From Saprospiraceae bacterium UBA2365 (GTDB lineage: Bacteria > Bacteroidota > Bacteroidia > Chitinophagales > Saprospiraceae): a stretch of DNA of 28,794 nt. Positions 1 through 7,785 of this stretch are shown in pieces. The position numbers and the translations under genes are program-made. Under the pieces are notes generated by a model. That model saw nothing but the letters and a program-made list of their open reading frames with translations, had not been told where the DNA came from and did not search any database. How positions within the stretch are numbered: position 1 is the stretch's first letter; every line of letters begins with the position of its first letter. The DNA is taken from positions 17,649 to 46,442 of the forward strand of contig DDTL01000026.1 in NCBI GenBank assembly GCA_002344345.1. The letters are read 5' to 3'.

Positions 1-118
1 CTTTTAATTTGTTGGTTTTCAATTGTTTCCCTATAGTTTTGTGCTGATCAATGTTTCAATAGGTTGGGGCGAAAAACGATTGAAAATCAACAAATTGGAC
101 TTTTCGGCGCTGACTCAA
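1..118 (+). repeat. Palindromic repeat family, copy A (left end cut by window edge)
   Basis: This is the right-hand part of a non-coding element that recurs at 1516-1732, 4226-4394 and, in divergent form, 23640-23793. Its right terminal arm, 98-118, reads GACTTTTCGG...GACTCAA and matches the reverse complement of the arm TTGAGTCTGCTCCGAAAAGT of the other copies with two mismatches in 21. Inside it, an arm near 6-28 (AATTTGTTGGTTTTCAATTG) pairs with 75-96 (AACGATTGAAAATCAACAAA). The left terminal arm lies outside the window. It has the same orientation as copy B, so fbp sits between two direct copies. No ORF is present. Mobility or RNA function is unknown. Confidence 0.8.
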
Positions 119-418
119 CGCTTCATTCTCTATTATATAACCAGTTGAATTCCATTTAATAAAGTACAAACTTTTTTATCTTAGATATCATAAATGAAAT
201 AATTTTGGGAGCTTACCTTGTCTTTCAAAACACGCATAAAGGAATTTTTAATCACTCAATGGTATAAAAATGATACACCTATCATGCAAAAACTTATTTC
301 ACTGGAAAACTTCATCATAATAATTTCATTTCAAAACAATTATTTTTTAAAAGCTTACATTTTTGTATATTTACATCGCGGGAATATTTCCTGATTGAAC
401 TTCAAAATTAACCGTTTT
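119..418. other. Intergenic leader upstream of fbp
   Basis: No gene is seen between repeat copy A and fbp. The stretch is very AT-rich. A weak match to the Bacteroidota -7 element, TATATTTA, lies at 366-373, about 45 bases before the chosen fbp start, but no convincing -33 TTTG was found at the expected distance. Confidence 0.4.
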
Positions 419-1411
419 ATGGACAGAATAACTACACTCGATGAATTTATCATTGACAAACAAATGGATTTTAAACACGCAACAGGAGAATTATCCGGAT
501 TATTAAGAGATATTGGTGTTGCTGCAAAAATTGTTAACAGAGAAGTGAATCGTGCCGGTCTTGTAAATATCCTTGGATTAGACGGAGCAACCAATACAAC
601 AGGAGACGATGTGCAGAAACTGGATATGTTTGCCAATGATAAACTGGTTGAATACCTGAAAAACAGCGGTGAATGCTGCGCCATCGGATCTGAAGAACTG
701 GAAGGATTCATTCCCCTGCCCACCAAATCCGGAAAACTGGCAAAATATGTAGTTGTTGTGGATCCCTTGGACGGTTCATCCAATATTGATGTGAATGTAT
801 CTGTCGGCACCATTTTTGGTATTTACAGGAGAGTATCCGATCCTGAAGGTGATGTTGAATTGGCAGATTTTTTGCAAAGCGGCACTGAATTGGTTGCCGC
901 AGGTTATGTATTATATGGCACTTCCACTATTTTAATGTACACTACAGGAAACGGGGTTAATGGATTTACGCTGGATCCGTCGCTCGGAGAATTCTGCCTG
1001 TCACACCCTGACATTAAAATGCCCAAAAGCGGTGATTTTTATTCAGTCAATCAGGGTTACTATCTTCAGTTTGACCTTGATATGAGACGCTTTATTGACC
1101 ATTGTTCTGATTCCAAACGTAAGTTGAGGTATATTGGCAGTATGGTATCTGATGTCCACCGAACCATGTTCACTGGAGGTATATTCATGTATCCCAATAC
1201 GAGGAAAAACCCTCAGGGGAAACTCAGGATTGTGTACGAATGCAATCCAATGGCAATGGTGGTTGAACAAGCCGGAGGAAAAGCGATCAATACCAATCTG
1301 GACAGGATTCTTGAACAGGAAGTCAAGGAATTACATCAAAAAAGTCCTATCATACTGGGTAGTTGTGACAATGTGGAAGAACTGATTTCATTCGTCAAAA
1401 AATATAGATAA
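419..1411 (+). CDS. fbp: Fructose-1,6-bisphosphatase class I
   Basis: Hydrolyses fructose 1,6-bisphosphate to fructose 6-phosphate plus phosphate, the committed step of gluconeogenesis, in the cytosol. The 330-residue protein has the length of class I enzymes. The signature VVDPLDGSSN (about residues 113-122) supplies metal and substrate ligands, an upstream SEE (91-93) matches the metal-binding acidic pair, and the C-terminal block with KLRIVYECNPMA (about 268-279) and VVEQAGGKA is typical. An in-frame TTG 24 bases upstream would add eight residues. The ATG at 419 is preferred because the family normally begins with a sequence like MDRITTLDEFI. The gene stands alone, flanked on both sides by copies of the palindromic repeat. 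No frameshift is seen. Confidence 0.97.
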   Translation: MDRITTLDEFIIDKQMDFKHATGELSGLLRDIGVAAKIVNREVNRAGLVNILGLDGATNTTGDDVQKLDMFANDKLVEYLKNSGECCAIGSEELEGFIPLPTKSGKLAKYVVVVDPLDGSSNIDVNVSVGTIFGIYRRVSDPEGDVELADFLQSGTELVAAGYVLYGTSTILMYTTGNGVNGFTLDPSLGEFCLSHPDIKMPKSGDFYSVNQGYYLQFDLDMRRFIDHCSDSKRKLRYIGSMVSDVHRTMFTGGIFMYPNTRKNPQGKLRIVYECNPMAMVVEQAGGKAINTNLDRILEQEVKELHQKSPIILGSCDNVEELISFVKKYR

Positions 1412-1515
1412 TTCAAAAATAATTTGTTGTTATCAGGTGGTTAACATTAATGCCTGAACGTATATTGTAATTGATATAATTCTTTGAAAAAATGACAACA
1501 GGTTATTTATTAATA

Positions 1516-1732
1516 TTGAGTCTGCTCCGAAAAGTCTTTGCCCCTAAATTCCCATTGACGTTTACAGTCAGCACAGGCACTGACGTTTACAGTCAGCTCA
1601 AGCCTAAAAGGGGACTTTTAATTTGTTGAAATTCAGTCTGTTACCTTTAGTCTTGTGCTGACTTTATTACGTCAGTAGCTTAAAAAAAAACGATCGAAAA
1701 TCAACAAATGGGACTTTTCGCTGTAGGCTCAA
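1516..1732 (+). repeat. Palindromic repeat family, copy B (with internal tandem insert)
   Basis: A 217-base non-coding element in the gap between fbp and the next gene; the rest of the 1412-1897 gap shows nothing recognisable. The left arm 1516-1536 begins TTGAGTCTGCTCCGAAAAGT. The right arm 1712-1732 is its imperfect inverse (17 of 21). It aligns collinearly with the reverse complement of copy C: the TTTGCCCC block, the GGACTTTTAATTTGTTG arm, the CTTTAGTCTTGTGCTGAC centre and the CGAAAATCAACAAA arm occur in the same order. It differs by an extra segment of about 45 bases (1554-1600) containing TGACGTTTACAGTCAGC twice, at 1556-1572 and 1581-1597. Confidence 0.85.
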
Positions 1733-1897
1733 ACTTTCAATTTACTTATTTAAAAAACTTATTGATTCAATCCGAACATCCAGGTTTTACCACTTGTAAG
1801 AACATTTTTTTTATTTTTTTTTGTTTTACCTTCAACAATTTTTTACAATCATTGTTTTGACTACAGTTCAATAAAAAAATATTTAAAACTGTGTTGA

Positions 1898-2308
1898 ATG
1901 AAATTTAAAATTTTCATTGGTTTGCTGCTGATCGGGCTGATTGCTGCCGGAACTGGTTATTATTTTTTTCAAAAAAAGGTGACTCCACTGAATGAAGTCA
2001 AAGCAGACTTCAAATTGACATCTGATGAATTATACAATGCATTCGAGACTGACGAAACAGTTGCAAATCAAAAATATATAGATAAAGTCATTGAGGTTAC
2101 AGGCACAGTTGATCGTTTTACTCAACAAGAATCTGGGGTGAACATCGTATTAAGTGCTGAAAATGCCATCGCAGGTGGTGTTAATTGCTCATTCAGCATT
2201 CCTCCCACAGAAGTTGCGCCAGGCACAATCCTGACCATAAAAGGCAGATGCCAGGGGCTGTTGCTGGATGTCGTTTTGAATAACTGCAGCGTTGTTCCAT
2301 CACCATAG
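1898..2308 (+). CDS. Membrane-anchored OB-fold protein (tRNA_anti-like family)
   Basis: A 136-residue protein with one hydrophobic segment at residues about 4-24 (signal anchor, no lipobox) and a C-terminal domain from about 43 that resembles the tRNA_anti-like OB fold: a conserved helix (DELYNAFETDETVANQKYIDKVIEVTG) leading into strands, and a closing region with KGRCQGLLLDVVLNNC. The name reflects a fold similarity; binding to tRNA is not implied. It is the first gene of a tight same-strand cluster: the next gene starts 58 bases on, followed by gaps of 29 and -17 bases. A periplasmic-side role with the cytochrome-like lipoprotein is inferred from this linkage only. Confidence 0.75.
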   Translation: MKFKIFIGLLLIGLIAAGTGYYFFQKKVTPLNEVKADFKLTSDELYNAFETDETVANQKYIDKVIEVTGTVDRFTQQESGVNIVLSAENAIAGGVNCSFSIPPTEVAPGTILTIKGRCQGLLLDVVLNNCSVVPSP

Positions 2309-2366
2309 AACTTATTACAGGCATCATGTTTTCAAACCAGATTATTTCTTTAACCAACATATCATA

Positions 2367-2717
2367 ATGAAGTATTTTAGCATTTTTGCAGTATTTGCAT
2401 TTTTTTTAACATCCTGTACGAATTATAAGGAAGATCTTTTGACCGATCCCAATTTGTGCAAAACAGAAAATATGAGCTTTGCAGCTGATATTGCACCCAT
2501 TCTGAACAATTCATGCGGAACCAGTGATTGTCATTCTGCCGGAGGTTTTGCACCTGGCTACCTGACCAATTATGCGGATATCAAAACGATGGTAGATAAT
2601 GGCAAATTACTCTTCAGAGCTGGTGAAACCAGGGATATGCCTCCATCCGGACCCTTGACCGACTGTGAAATTGAAAAGATCAGGTCTTGGGTGGACGCCG
2701 GAGCGCCAAATAATTAA
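2367..2717 (+). CDS. Cytochrome c-like lipoprotein with CX4CH motif
   Basis: A 116-residue exported lipoprotein: the signal peptide ends in a lipobox (FFLTSC) with Cys about residue 17. The rest follows a Bacteroidota/planctomycete-type cytochrome c pattern: FAADIAPILNNSCGTSDCHSAGG, then a tyrosine-aspartate segment, then a methionine in RDMPPSGPLTDCEIEKIRSWVDAGAPNN. The haem-attachment-like site is CGTSDCH, which is CX4CH rather than the canonical CX2CH; the MPP methionine is a plausible distal ligand. The ORF is open further upstream to 2292, but that extension overlaps the preceding gene and lacks a signal peptide, so the ATG at 2367 directly before the lipoprotein signal is chosen. A likely electron-transfer partner of the downstream YceI and DUF5777 products; covalent haem is not proven. 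Confidence 0.8.
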   Translation: MKYFSIFAVFAFFLTSCTNYKEDLLTDPNLCKTENMSFAADIAPILNNSCGTSDCHSAGGFAPGYLTNYADIKTMVDNGKLLFRAGETRDMPPSGPLTDCEIEKIRSWVDAGAPNN

Positions 2718-2746
2718 ATCATTTTTTTTAATCAATTATCAAAAGA

Positions 2747-3295
2747 ATGAGAACAATCTTGATTTTTGTGCTGGCAATCATGATGACTTTGAATCTTTTT
2801 GCCCAAAAATACATTACCCAAACTGGAAACATCCGCTTTTTCTCAAAAACTCCTGTTGAACACATTGAAGCTTTTAACAATCAGGTTTCTGGAGTATTGA
2901 ATACAGACAATGGGGAAATGGCATTTTCGCTATTGATGAAGGCATTTAACTTTGAAAAAGCCCTGATGCAGGAGCATTTCAATGAAAAATATGTGGAAAG
3001 CAGTAAATATCCCAAAGCTACCTTTAAAGGGAAAATCGTCAACTTCAATAAAAATTCCATAACTGATAAACCATTGACAGTCAATGTCAAAGGTGTCCTG
3101 ACAATGCATGGGGTCAGTAAGGATATTGAGGTGAAAGGCTCTTTACAAAAAGCCAATAAAGGCAATATCTCAGGGAAGTCTGTTTTTACAGTAAATTTGA
3201 AAGATTTCAACATAAAAGTACCTTCGGCTGTGAGAAAAAATATTGATGATAATATCGAGATCAATGTAAATATGAACTATGAAAAAATGGATTAA
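2747..3295 (+). CDS. YceI-like family protein
   Basis: A 182-residue secreted protein with a signal peptide ending near NLFAQ (residue 20). The mature part fits the YceI lipocalin-like beta-barrel: YITQTGNIRFFSKTPVEHIEA at the start, a central FNFEKALMQEHFNEKYVESSKYPKA stretch, and a late VKGVLTMHGVSKDIEVKGS block followed by FTVNLKDFNIKVP. YceI proteins bind amphiphilic ligands such as polyisoprenoids or quinones in the periplasm; the ligand here is unknown. It follows the cytochrome-like lipoprotein by 29 bases, and its last 17 bases overlap the start of the DUF5777 gene, so translational coupling is likely. Confidence 0.9.
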   Translation: MRTILIFVLAIMMTLNLFAQKYITQTGNIRFFSKTPVEHIEAFNNQVSGVLNTDNGEMAFSLLMKAFNFEKALMQEHFNEKYVESSKYPKATFKGKIVNFNKNSITDKPLTVNVKGVLTMHGVSKDIEVKGSLQKANKGNISGKSVFTVNLKDFNIKVPSAVRKNIDDNIEINVNMNYEKMD

Positions 3296-4199
3296 TATTA
3301 TGGCTTCTTTTTTCCTGATCTTTATGAGCACGGGAATGTCTTTTGGACAGGAAAACGATTTACTTGATCTGCTGGAACAAAAAAGTGCTCCGGAACCGGA
3401 CTTAACAATTGCCACATTTAAAGCTACCAGAATAGTGACCGGGCATTCTGTTGAATGTAATGCGAAAGGAGTCATGCAATTCCTCATCAGCCACAGATTC
3501 GGACAACTCAATTCAGGTTTCAGTGAATTCTACGGGTTGGATAATTCAACCATTCGATTGGGGCTGGAATACGGTCTAACGGATAATATCAACATTGGCA
3601 TAGGAAGATCCTCTTTTATGAAAACGTATGATGCCTCGTTCAAATGGAGGTTTCTCAGACAAAAATCCGGCAAATCCAATTTTCCTTTCACAGCTGCCTG
3701 GGTGAGTTCAATATACATAAATTCTACAAAATATGAGGATAATGTCAGAAATGACTATTTTTATTCAAGACTGGATTATCATCACGCACTGTTGATCGCA
3801 CGAAAATTCGGAGATTTTGTATCCATTCAATTGATGCCTACCCTGGTTCACAGGAACCTGGTTTCCACACAAGCTGATAAAAACACCATTTTTGCTTTGG
3901 GTGCAGGCGCCTCTGTAAGGCTGACACCGTCGATCCGCGCCAACGCTGAATACTATTACACTTTGCCTGATCAGATAGTCAGCCCTATTGGAACCTCAAT
4001 ACCAACCAACACTTTCTCATTGGGACTTGATTTCGAAACTGGCGGACACGTTTTTCAATTGCATTTGACCAATTCAAGGGCAATGACCGAAAAGTTTTTG
4101 ATCGATTCTACCACAGGACAATGGGGCAATGGAGATATCCATTTCGGGTTCAATATCAGTCGGGTTTTCACGGTAGCCAAACCAAAAGGTTTTGACTAA
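3279..4199 (+). CDS. DUF5777 family outer-membrane beta-barrel protein
   Basis: A 306-residue protein with a signal peptide (cleavage near MSFGQ, residue 24), followed by alternating strands typical of an outer-membrane barrel: GVMQFLISHRFGQLNSG, NSTIRLGLEYGLTDNINIGIGR, and a C-terminal HFGFNISRVFTVAKP. The pattern matches the Bacteroidota DUF5777 family, often found next to cytochrome and YceI genes. The start codon lies inside the end of the YceI gene (overlap 17 bases). Function is unknown. The context suggests an envelope complex that handles a lipophilic or redox-active compound, but that is inference. It ends just before repeat copy C. Confidence 0.8.
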   Translation: MKKWINIMASFFLIFMSTGMSFGQENDLLDLLEQKSAPEPDLTIATFKATRIVTGHSVECNAKGVMQFLISHRFGQLNSGFSEFYGLDNSTIRLGLEYGLTDNINIGIGRSSFMKTYDASFKWRFLRQKSGKSNFPFTAAWVSSIYINSTKYEDNVRNDYFYSRLDYHHALLIARKFGDFVSIQLMPTLVHRNLVSTQADKNTIFALGAGASVRLTPSIRANAEYYYTLPDQIVSPIGTSIPTNTFSLGLDFETGGHVFQLHLTNSRAMTEKFLIDSTTGQWGNGDIHFGFNISRVFTVAKPKGFD

Positions 4200-4225
4200 A
4201 TGATCCGGGCATTGAGTGTACAACC

Positions 4226-4394
4226 TTGAGTCTGCTCCGAAAAGTCCAATTTGTTGATTTTCAATCGTTTTTTGCCCCAACCTACTGACGCTGAAGGTCA
4301 GCACAAGACTAAAGGGAAACGCTTGAAAATCAACAAATTATAAGTCCTCTTTTAGGGGGATTTATGGGGCAATGACTTTTCGGAGTAGACTCAA
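4226..4394 (-). repeat. Palindromic repeat family, copy C (best-preserved palindrome)
   Basis: A 169-base non-coding element between two convergent genes. Outer arms 4226-4246 and 4374-4394 are inverted repeats matching at 20 of 21 bases (TTGAGTCTGCTCCGAAAAGT / ACTTTTCGGAGTAGACTCAA). Inner arms 4248-4270 and 4317-4339 match at 22 of 23 (AATTTGTTGATTTTCAATCG / CGCTTGAAAATCAACAAATT). A small central stem CTGAC/GTCAG lies at 4285-4301. TTGCCCC near 4272 has an inverse, GGGGCAA, at 4366-4372. It is inverted relative to copies A and B. CAACCTT occurs at both borders (4221-4227 and 4392-4398), which may be a short target duplication. Its 3' edge abuts the stop codon of the minus-strand HhH gene, so a bidirectional terminator role is also possible. 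Confidence 0.88.
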
Positions 4395-4397
4395 CCT

Positions 4398-5336
4398 TTA
4401 TTGTTTTCGAAAATCCAGATAGGGTAGAAGCTTTTCGATCTCATTGGGGTTAATGGTATAAATTTTTTTCAGCGATTCGGCATTATCTATTCCCTGATGT
4501 TGTAGCCTGTATCTTTCAATCTTTTTTGCCATATTCAGGTCAATATACGGATGTCTGGCTAATTCGTTTACTGTGAGTGTATTGATGGGTAGAAATTCCA
4601 GTTTTGCTTCATTCACGAACAATTGACTTTTCAATAATTGGAATACTGAATCCTGTAAGCCATAAACTTCTCCTATTTGCGAAACTGCATAAAATCCTCC
4701 AAGCGACTCCCGGTATTTGATGATCCGTTTTGACAATGACTGGCCAATTCCGCGCAACTGCATAAAGTCTTCCTGGCTGGCCTCATTGATGTCCAGTCTG
4801 ACCGATAGATTTTTAACGTGACCGGGATTATATGCCACTTGTTCCTTCCGGTTGTTGGTAATGTCAATTGATTTTGCTGATTCATTTCTTACAGTCGACC
4901 TTTGTTCTCCTATCCTGATATATGATTCTACATGATCAAACCAATCCCCGGAAATACCATAGATTTTTTTTAAATCATTCTTCGACTTAAATTTTCCCCC
5001 TTTTGCGAGATACTTGGTCCAGTTTTGGGCAGTCTTTTTTGACAATCCCAACAAAACAAGACTGTCAAAGGAAACATTGTTCGGATCAAAGAAAAACAAT
5101 TTATCTTTTTTTTGCTCATTCAAATGATTGAATTTCCTTTCAACAAACCTCCTTTTTTGTTTCGTCCTTTGCGGAATCGCATCATCTGAACTGTCAAAAA
5201 CTATGTCTCTTTTGATCACGGGAGCTTGTACTGCTCGACTGGTCTTGATTTCAATGATGAGGATGCCTCCCAGCAAAATTGCAAAAAATAATAATATGCC
5301 TGATTTTTCAATATGGCTAAACTGGATTCTTTTCAT
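4398..5336 (-). CDS. Membrane-anchored protein with three ComEA-like helix-hairpin-helix modules
   Basis: A 312-residue protein with one N-terminal transmembrane segment (about 13-30), a basic linker (60-78), and three divergent HhH modules at about 84-141, 181-241 and 249-309. The middle one is canonical: LDINEASQEDFMQLRGIGQSLSKRIIKYRE, then GGFYAVSQIGEVYGL. The others keep the spacing (FDPNNVSFDSLVLLGLSKKTA; PINTLTVNELARHPYIDLNMA) but lack the GIG hairpin. HhH modules bind DNA non-specifically, and ComEA uses them to receive DNA outside the cytoplasmic membrane. It lies 142 bases downstream of the ComEC-like gene on the same strand, which supports, but does not prove, a DNA-uptake role. The stop codon touches repeat copy C. 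Confidence 0.85.
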   Translation of the reverse strand: MKRIQFSHIEKSGILLFFAILLGGILIIEIKTSRAVQAPVIKRDIVFDSSDDAIPQRTKQKRRFVERKFNHLNEQKKDKLFFFDPNNVSFDSLVLLGLSKKTAQNWTKYLAKGGKFKSKNDLKKIYGISGDWFDHVESYIRIGEQRSTVRNESAKSIDITNNRKEQVAYNPGHVKNLSVRLDINEASQEDFMQLRGIGQSLSKRIIKYRESLGGFYAVSQIGEVYGLQDSVFQLLKSQLFVNEAKLEFLPINTLTVNELARHPYIDLNMAKKIERYRLQHQGIDNAESLKKIYTINPNEIEKLLPYLDFRKQ

Positions 5337-5478
5337 GTTGATCGGTATTTTATTTTCTAACTCAAATATTTTCTTAAAATCTGCGACACTAATGGTATTT
5401 TTTATTGGTTCCTCTGGAAATAGTTGTTTTATTAGAATATTCGAAAATTCAAATCATTTGTATCATCAATCAACGTCA

Positions 5479-7638
5479 TCAGTCCCAAATGATGCGAAAT
5501 GCTCCCTTGTCACGGATATCCCAAATGTTTTCATCTGGCAATATCTTTTTGACAGATTTCAATTCCCAAAAGGGTAAGTGAGCAGGAAAAATGATGATCC
5601 CGGGAAAATTACTTAAAAGCACTTCATCGCATTTCTGATTTTTGCATGTATAAATCAAAAACGACATCCTGTGGTTTGTTTCATTTTTTGGCAATCTGAG
5701 AATCCGTTCATTACCCTTTACTAAATCCTGGAATTTGTCGATATCCTGTTGTTTGTCATCCGGAATTTTCCGGACATCAGCCAAAGAATAAATGTATATT
5801 TGACAACCCTTAAAATATAATATGCCATTAGAATATTGTATGTACTGATCAGCATAGTTTTCTGTTATACGGAGGTTCGTAATACGTTTTATTCCGTGTT
5901 TCATCCGGTGATTTTTAGATGTGTAATCACCGGTTTTTTGACTTAAAGTATCACTTTGAATCGAGTAGCATATTTTGTTGACAAATAAGTCGATGGATAA
6001 ATCATTCTTATCGGAATAAATACAGAGCTCTTCATGCTTTTCCAAAGATCTTTGATGCCAATAATGATATCCTGCCAGGATCATTGCTATGCCAAATCCA
6101 ATATATAAATAGTTTTTTTTCTGATGTAAAAATGCCAGAGAGAATGACAATATGACCATGATGAACAAAAATAGAGCGGTTTCGGTGATCCAGATGTTTT
6201 GCAATGAACTATAAGGCAGACCATCAATCAAGGCCATTGAATCCAAAAACAAACCTGATATCAGGTCGAGCAGGTAAGCGAACAGGGTGGTTGTGCCTTT
6301 GAATATTAATTGCTCCACAAAAAACAGAAGCGTTAAAACAAAGATAGCCAACGCAGCAGGTGTCGCTATAAGTCCGGATACCATAAAATAAATAGGAGCT
6401 ATATGGAAAAAATACAACGAAATGGGCATCATGAGTACTTGCGCAGCAATCGACATACTGGTCAATTGCCAAAAATAATTCAATACCTTATTCCCGGGTG
6501 TCCACAAACTAAAAATTGGTTTGTAATAGCATAAAATACTGAACAGCGCCAGATAGGTGAAAATAAAACTCAGCTGAAACAACATGAGCGGATTGAAAAA
6601 TAACAGGACAAATGCTGAAAAGGAAAGCGTATTAAGACTATTTTGATTTCGATAAAATTCCCTGGCAAGGATATAGATCGAAAGCATAAATCCAGCCCTT
6701 AAAACTGCTGGTTGGGCCCCAATCAGAAAAACATAACTCCACAAGCCTGAGAAAAGTATTGTATTTCGTATCAACCTGAACAATAAACTGCTTCGTTTAA
6801 GTGGAGCGGTGATGAAAAGCAGGATCAGCATGATGATCCCGACATGCATTCCTGATACAGTTAATATATGCCTGGCACCGGTTTTGGAAAAAACGTCCAG
6901 TGTGGAGGCATCCAGACCACCTTTTTCACCCAAAGTCAACGCTGCGACCAAAGCTGATGATCTTTGATGTGGTAATTTCACTTCTATCCATTTCGTTAAA
7001 TGATTCCTGATCGATGCGAAATAACGGAATGGAGATAATGATGATTCCATGCCAATATACTCAAGACCGGATGTATCAGGGTATGCCTGTAAATGGATAT
7101 TCTGGGCATGCATAAATTTTTTGAAGTTAAATGCCGATGGATTGCCATTGTTTGGAACAGGTGAAATGTTGCAATGAGTACGGTAAGTCTCTCCGGGAAG
7201 ATATCTCAGTTCTGATTTGGTGGTGTCACGTTTGAAGTTAAGCAGTATTTTTTTTCCTGTCAGCATTTCGTAACCAGGCTCAGTTCTGATGATCCTGGCA
7301 ATCCTTCTTGAAAAAAATTTATCTCCTTGAGCTTCGAGTATATTGAATTCTAAGTAAATGTTTTCAAGATAGAATTTTCCTACAGCCAACTGATGCAAGG
7401 AATGGTCATGAAACTGATGATATCTGATTACGGAGAAAATCAAAAGCAATGGAATAATGATCAGGTAAAACCTTTTGTAATCATATAAAAATGACCACAT
7501 GATCATCAACAACGAACCCGTCAACAGAAAGATCAAAATGACGAAAATTGCCTGTCCGCTGAGCAATGTGGATGTCAGGATTCCGGATACATAAATGATC
7601 AGTAACCAAACAAATGGAGCTTTAGTAAAGGTGAACAA
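5479..7638 (-). CDS. ComEC/Rec2-family DNA-uptake channel protein
   Basis: A 719-residue polytopic membrane protein. N-terminal helices are followed by a soluble OB-like DUF4131 region (about 85-190), then the competence domain with LVAALTLGEK (about 230-239), ILTVSGMHVGI (258-268) and GAQPAVLRAGFMLS (307-320), and many further helices to about residue 500. The C-terminal part, about 530-719, lacks the HxHxDH metallo-beta-lactamase motif of long ComEC proteins; a tail ending DIRDKGAFRIIWD is typical of short Bacteroidota versions. ComEC moves single-stranded DNA across the inner membrane during transformation. The start is TTG at 7638: no in-frame ATG is available near the expected N-terminus. 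It is divergent from the OmpA-family gene and upstream of an HhH gene on the same strand. Confidence 0.92.
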   Translation of the reverse strand: MFTFTKAPFVWLLIIYVSGILTSTLLSGQAIFVILIFLLTGSLLMIMWSFLYDYKRFYLIIIPLLLIFSVIRYHQFHDHSLHQLAVGKFYLENIYLEFNILEAQGDKFFSRRIARIIRTEPGYEMLTGKKILLNFKRDTTKSELRYLPGETYRTHCNISPVPNNGNPSAFNFKKFMHAQNIHLQAYPDTSGLEYIGMESSLSPFRYFASIRNHLTKWIEVKLPHQRSSALVAALTLGEKGGLDASTLDVFSKTGARHILTVSGMHVGIIMLILLFITAPLKRSSLLFRLIRNTILFSGLWSYVFLIGAQPAVLRAGFMLSIYILAREFYRNQNSLNTLSFSAFVLLFFNPLMLFQLSFIFTYLALFSILCYYKPIFSLWTPGNKVLNYFWQLTSMSIAAQVLMMPISLYFFHIAPIYFMVSGLIATPAALAIFVLTLLFFVEQLIFKGTTTLFAYLLDLISGLFLDSMALIDGLPYSSLQNIWITETALFLFIMVILSFSLAFLHQKKNYLYIGFGIAMILAGYHYWHQRSLEKHEELCIYSDKNDLSIDLFVNKICYSIQSDTLSQKTGDYTSKNHRMKHGIKRITNLRITENYADQYIQYSNGILYFKGCQIYIYSLADVRKIPDDKQQDIDKFQDLVKGNERILRLPKNETNHRMSFLIYTCKNQKCDEVLLSNFPGIIIFPAHLPFWELKSVKKILPDENIWDIRDKGAFRIIWD

Positions 7639-7785
7639 ATCAGTAATTTTAAGGTGTAATGAACTATTTCGGCATAAAATTAATGAAGATTTGGGAAATT
7701 CTTGGTTTTTTAATTTATTTTTTTTGATTCATTCACACAAAACTTATAAATTGAGGCATTATTTTTTCCTTAACCAACTTTTTAT

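Noticed and set aside
1134..1385. Second-frame open reading inside fbp
   Set aside because: It lies wholly inside the intact fbp gene in another frame and has no domain of its own.
1412..1515. TCAGG/CCTGA stem as a terminator of fbp
   Set aside because: Only five pairs with a 15-base loop and no T-run.
4074..4304. Minus-strand open frame across the DUF5777 3' end and repeat copy C
   Set aside because: It is a shadow of the real gene and of the palindromic repeat and carries no known domain.
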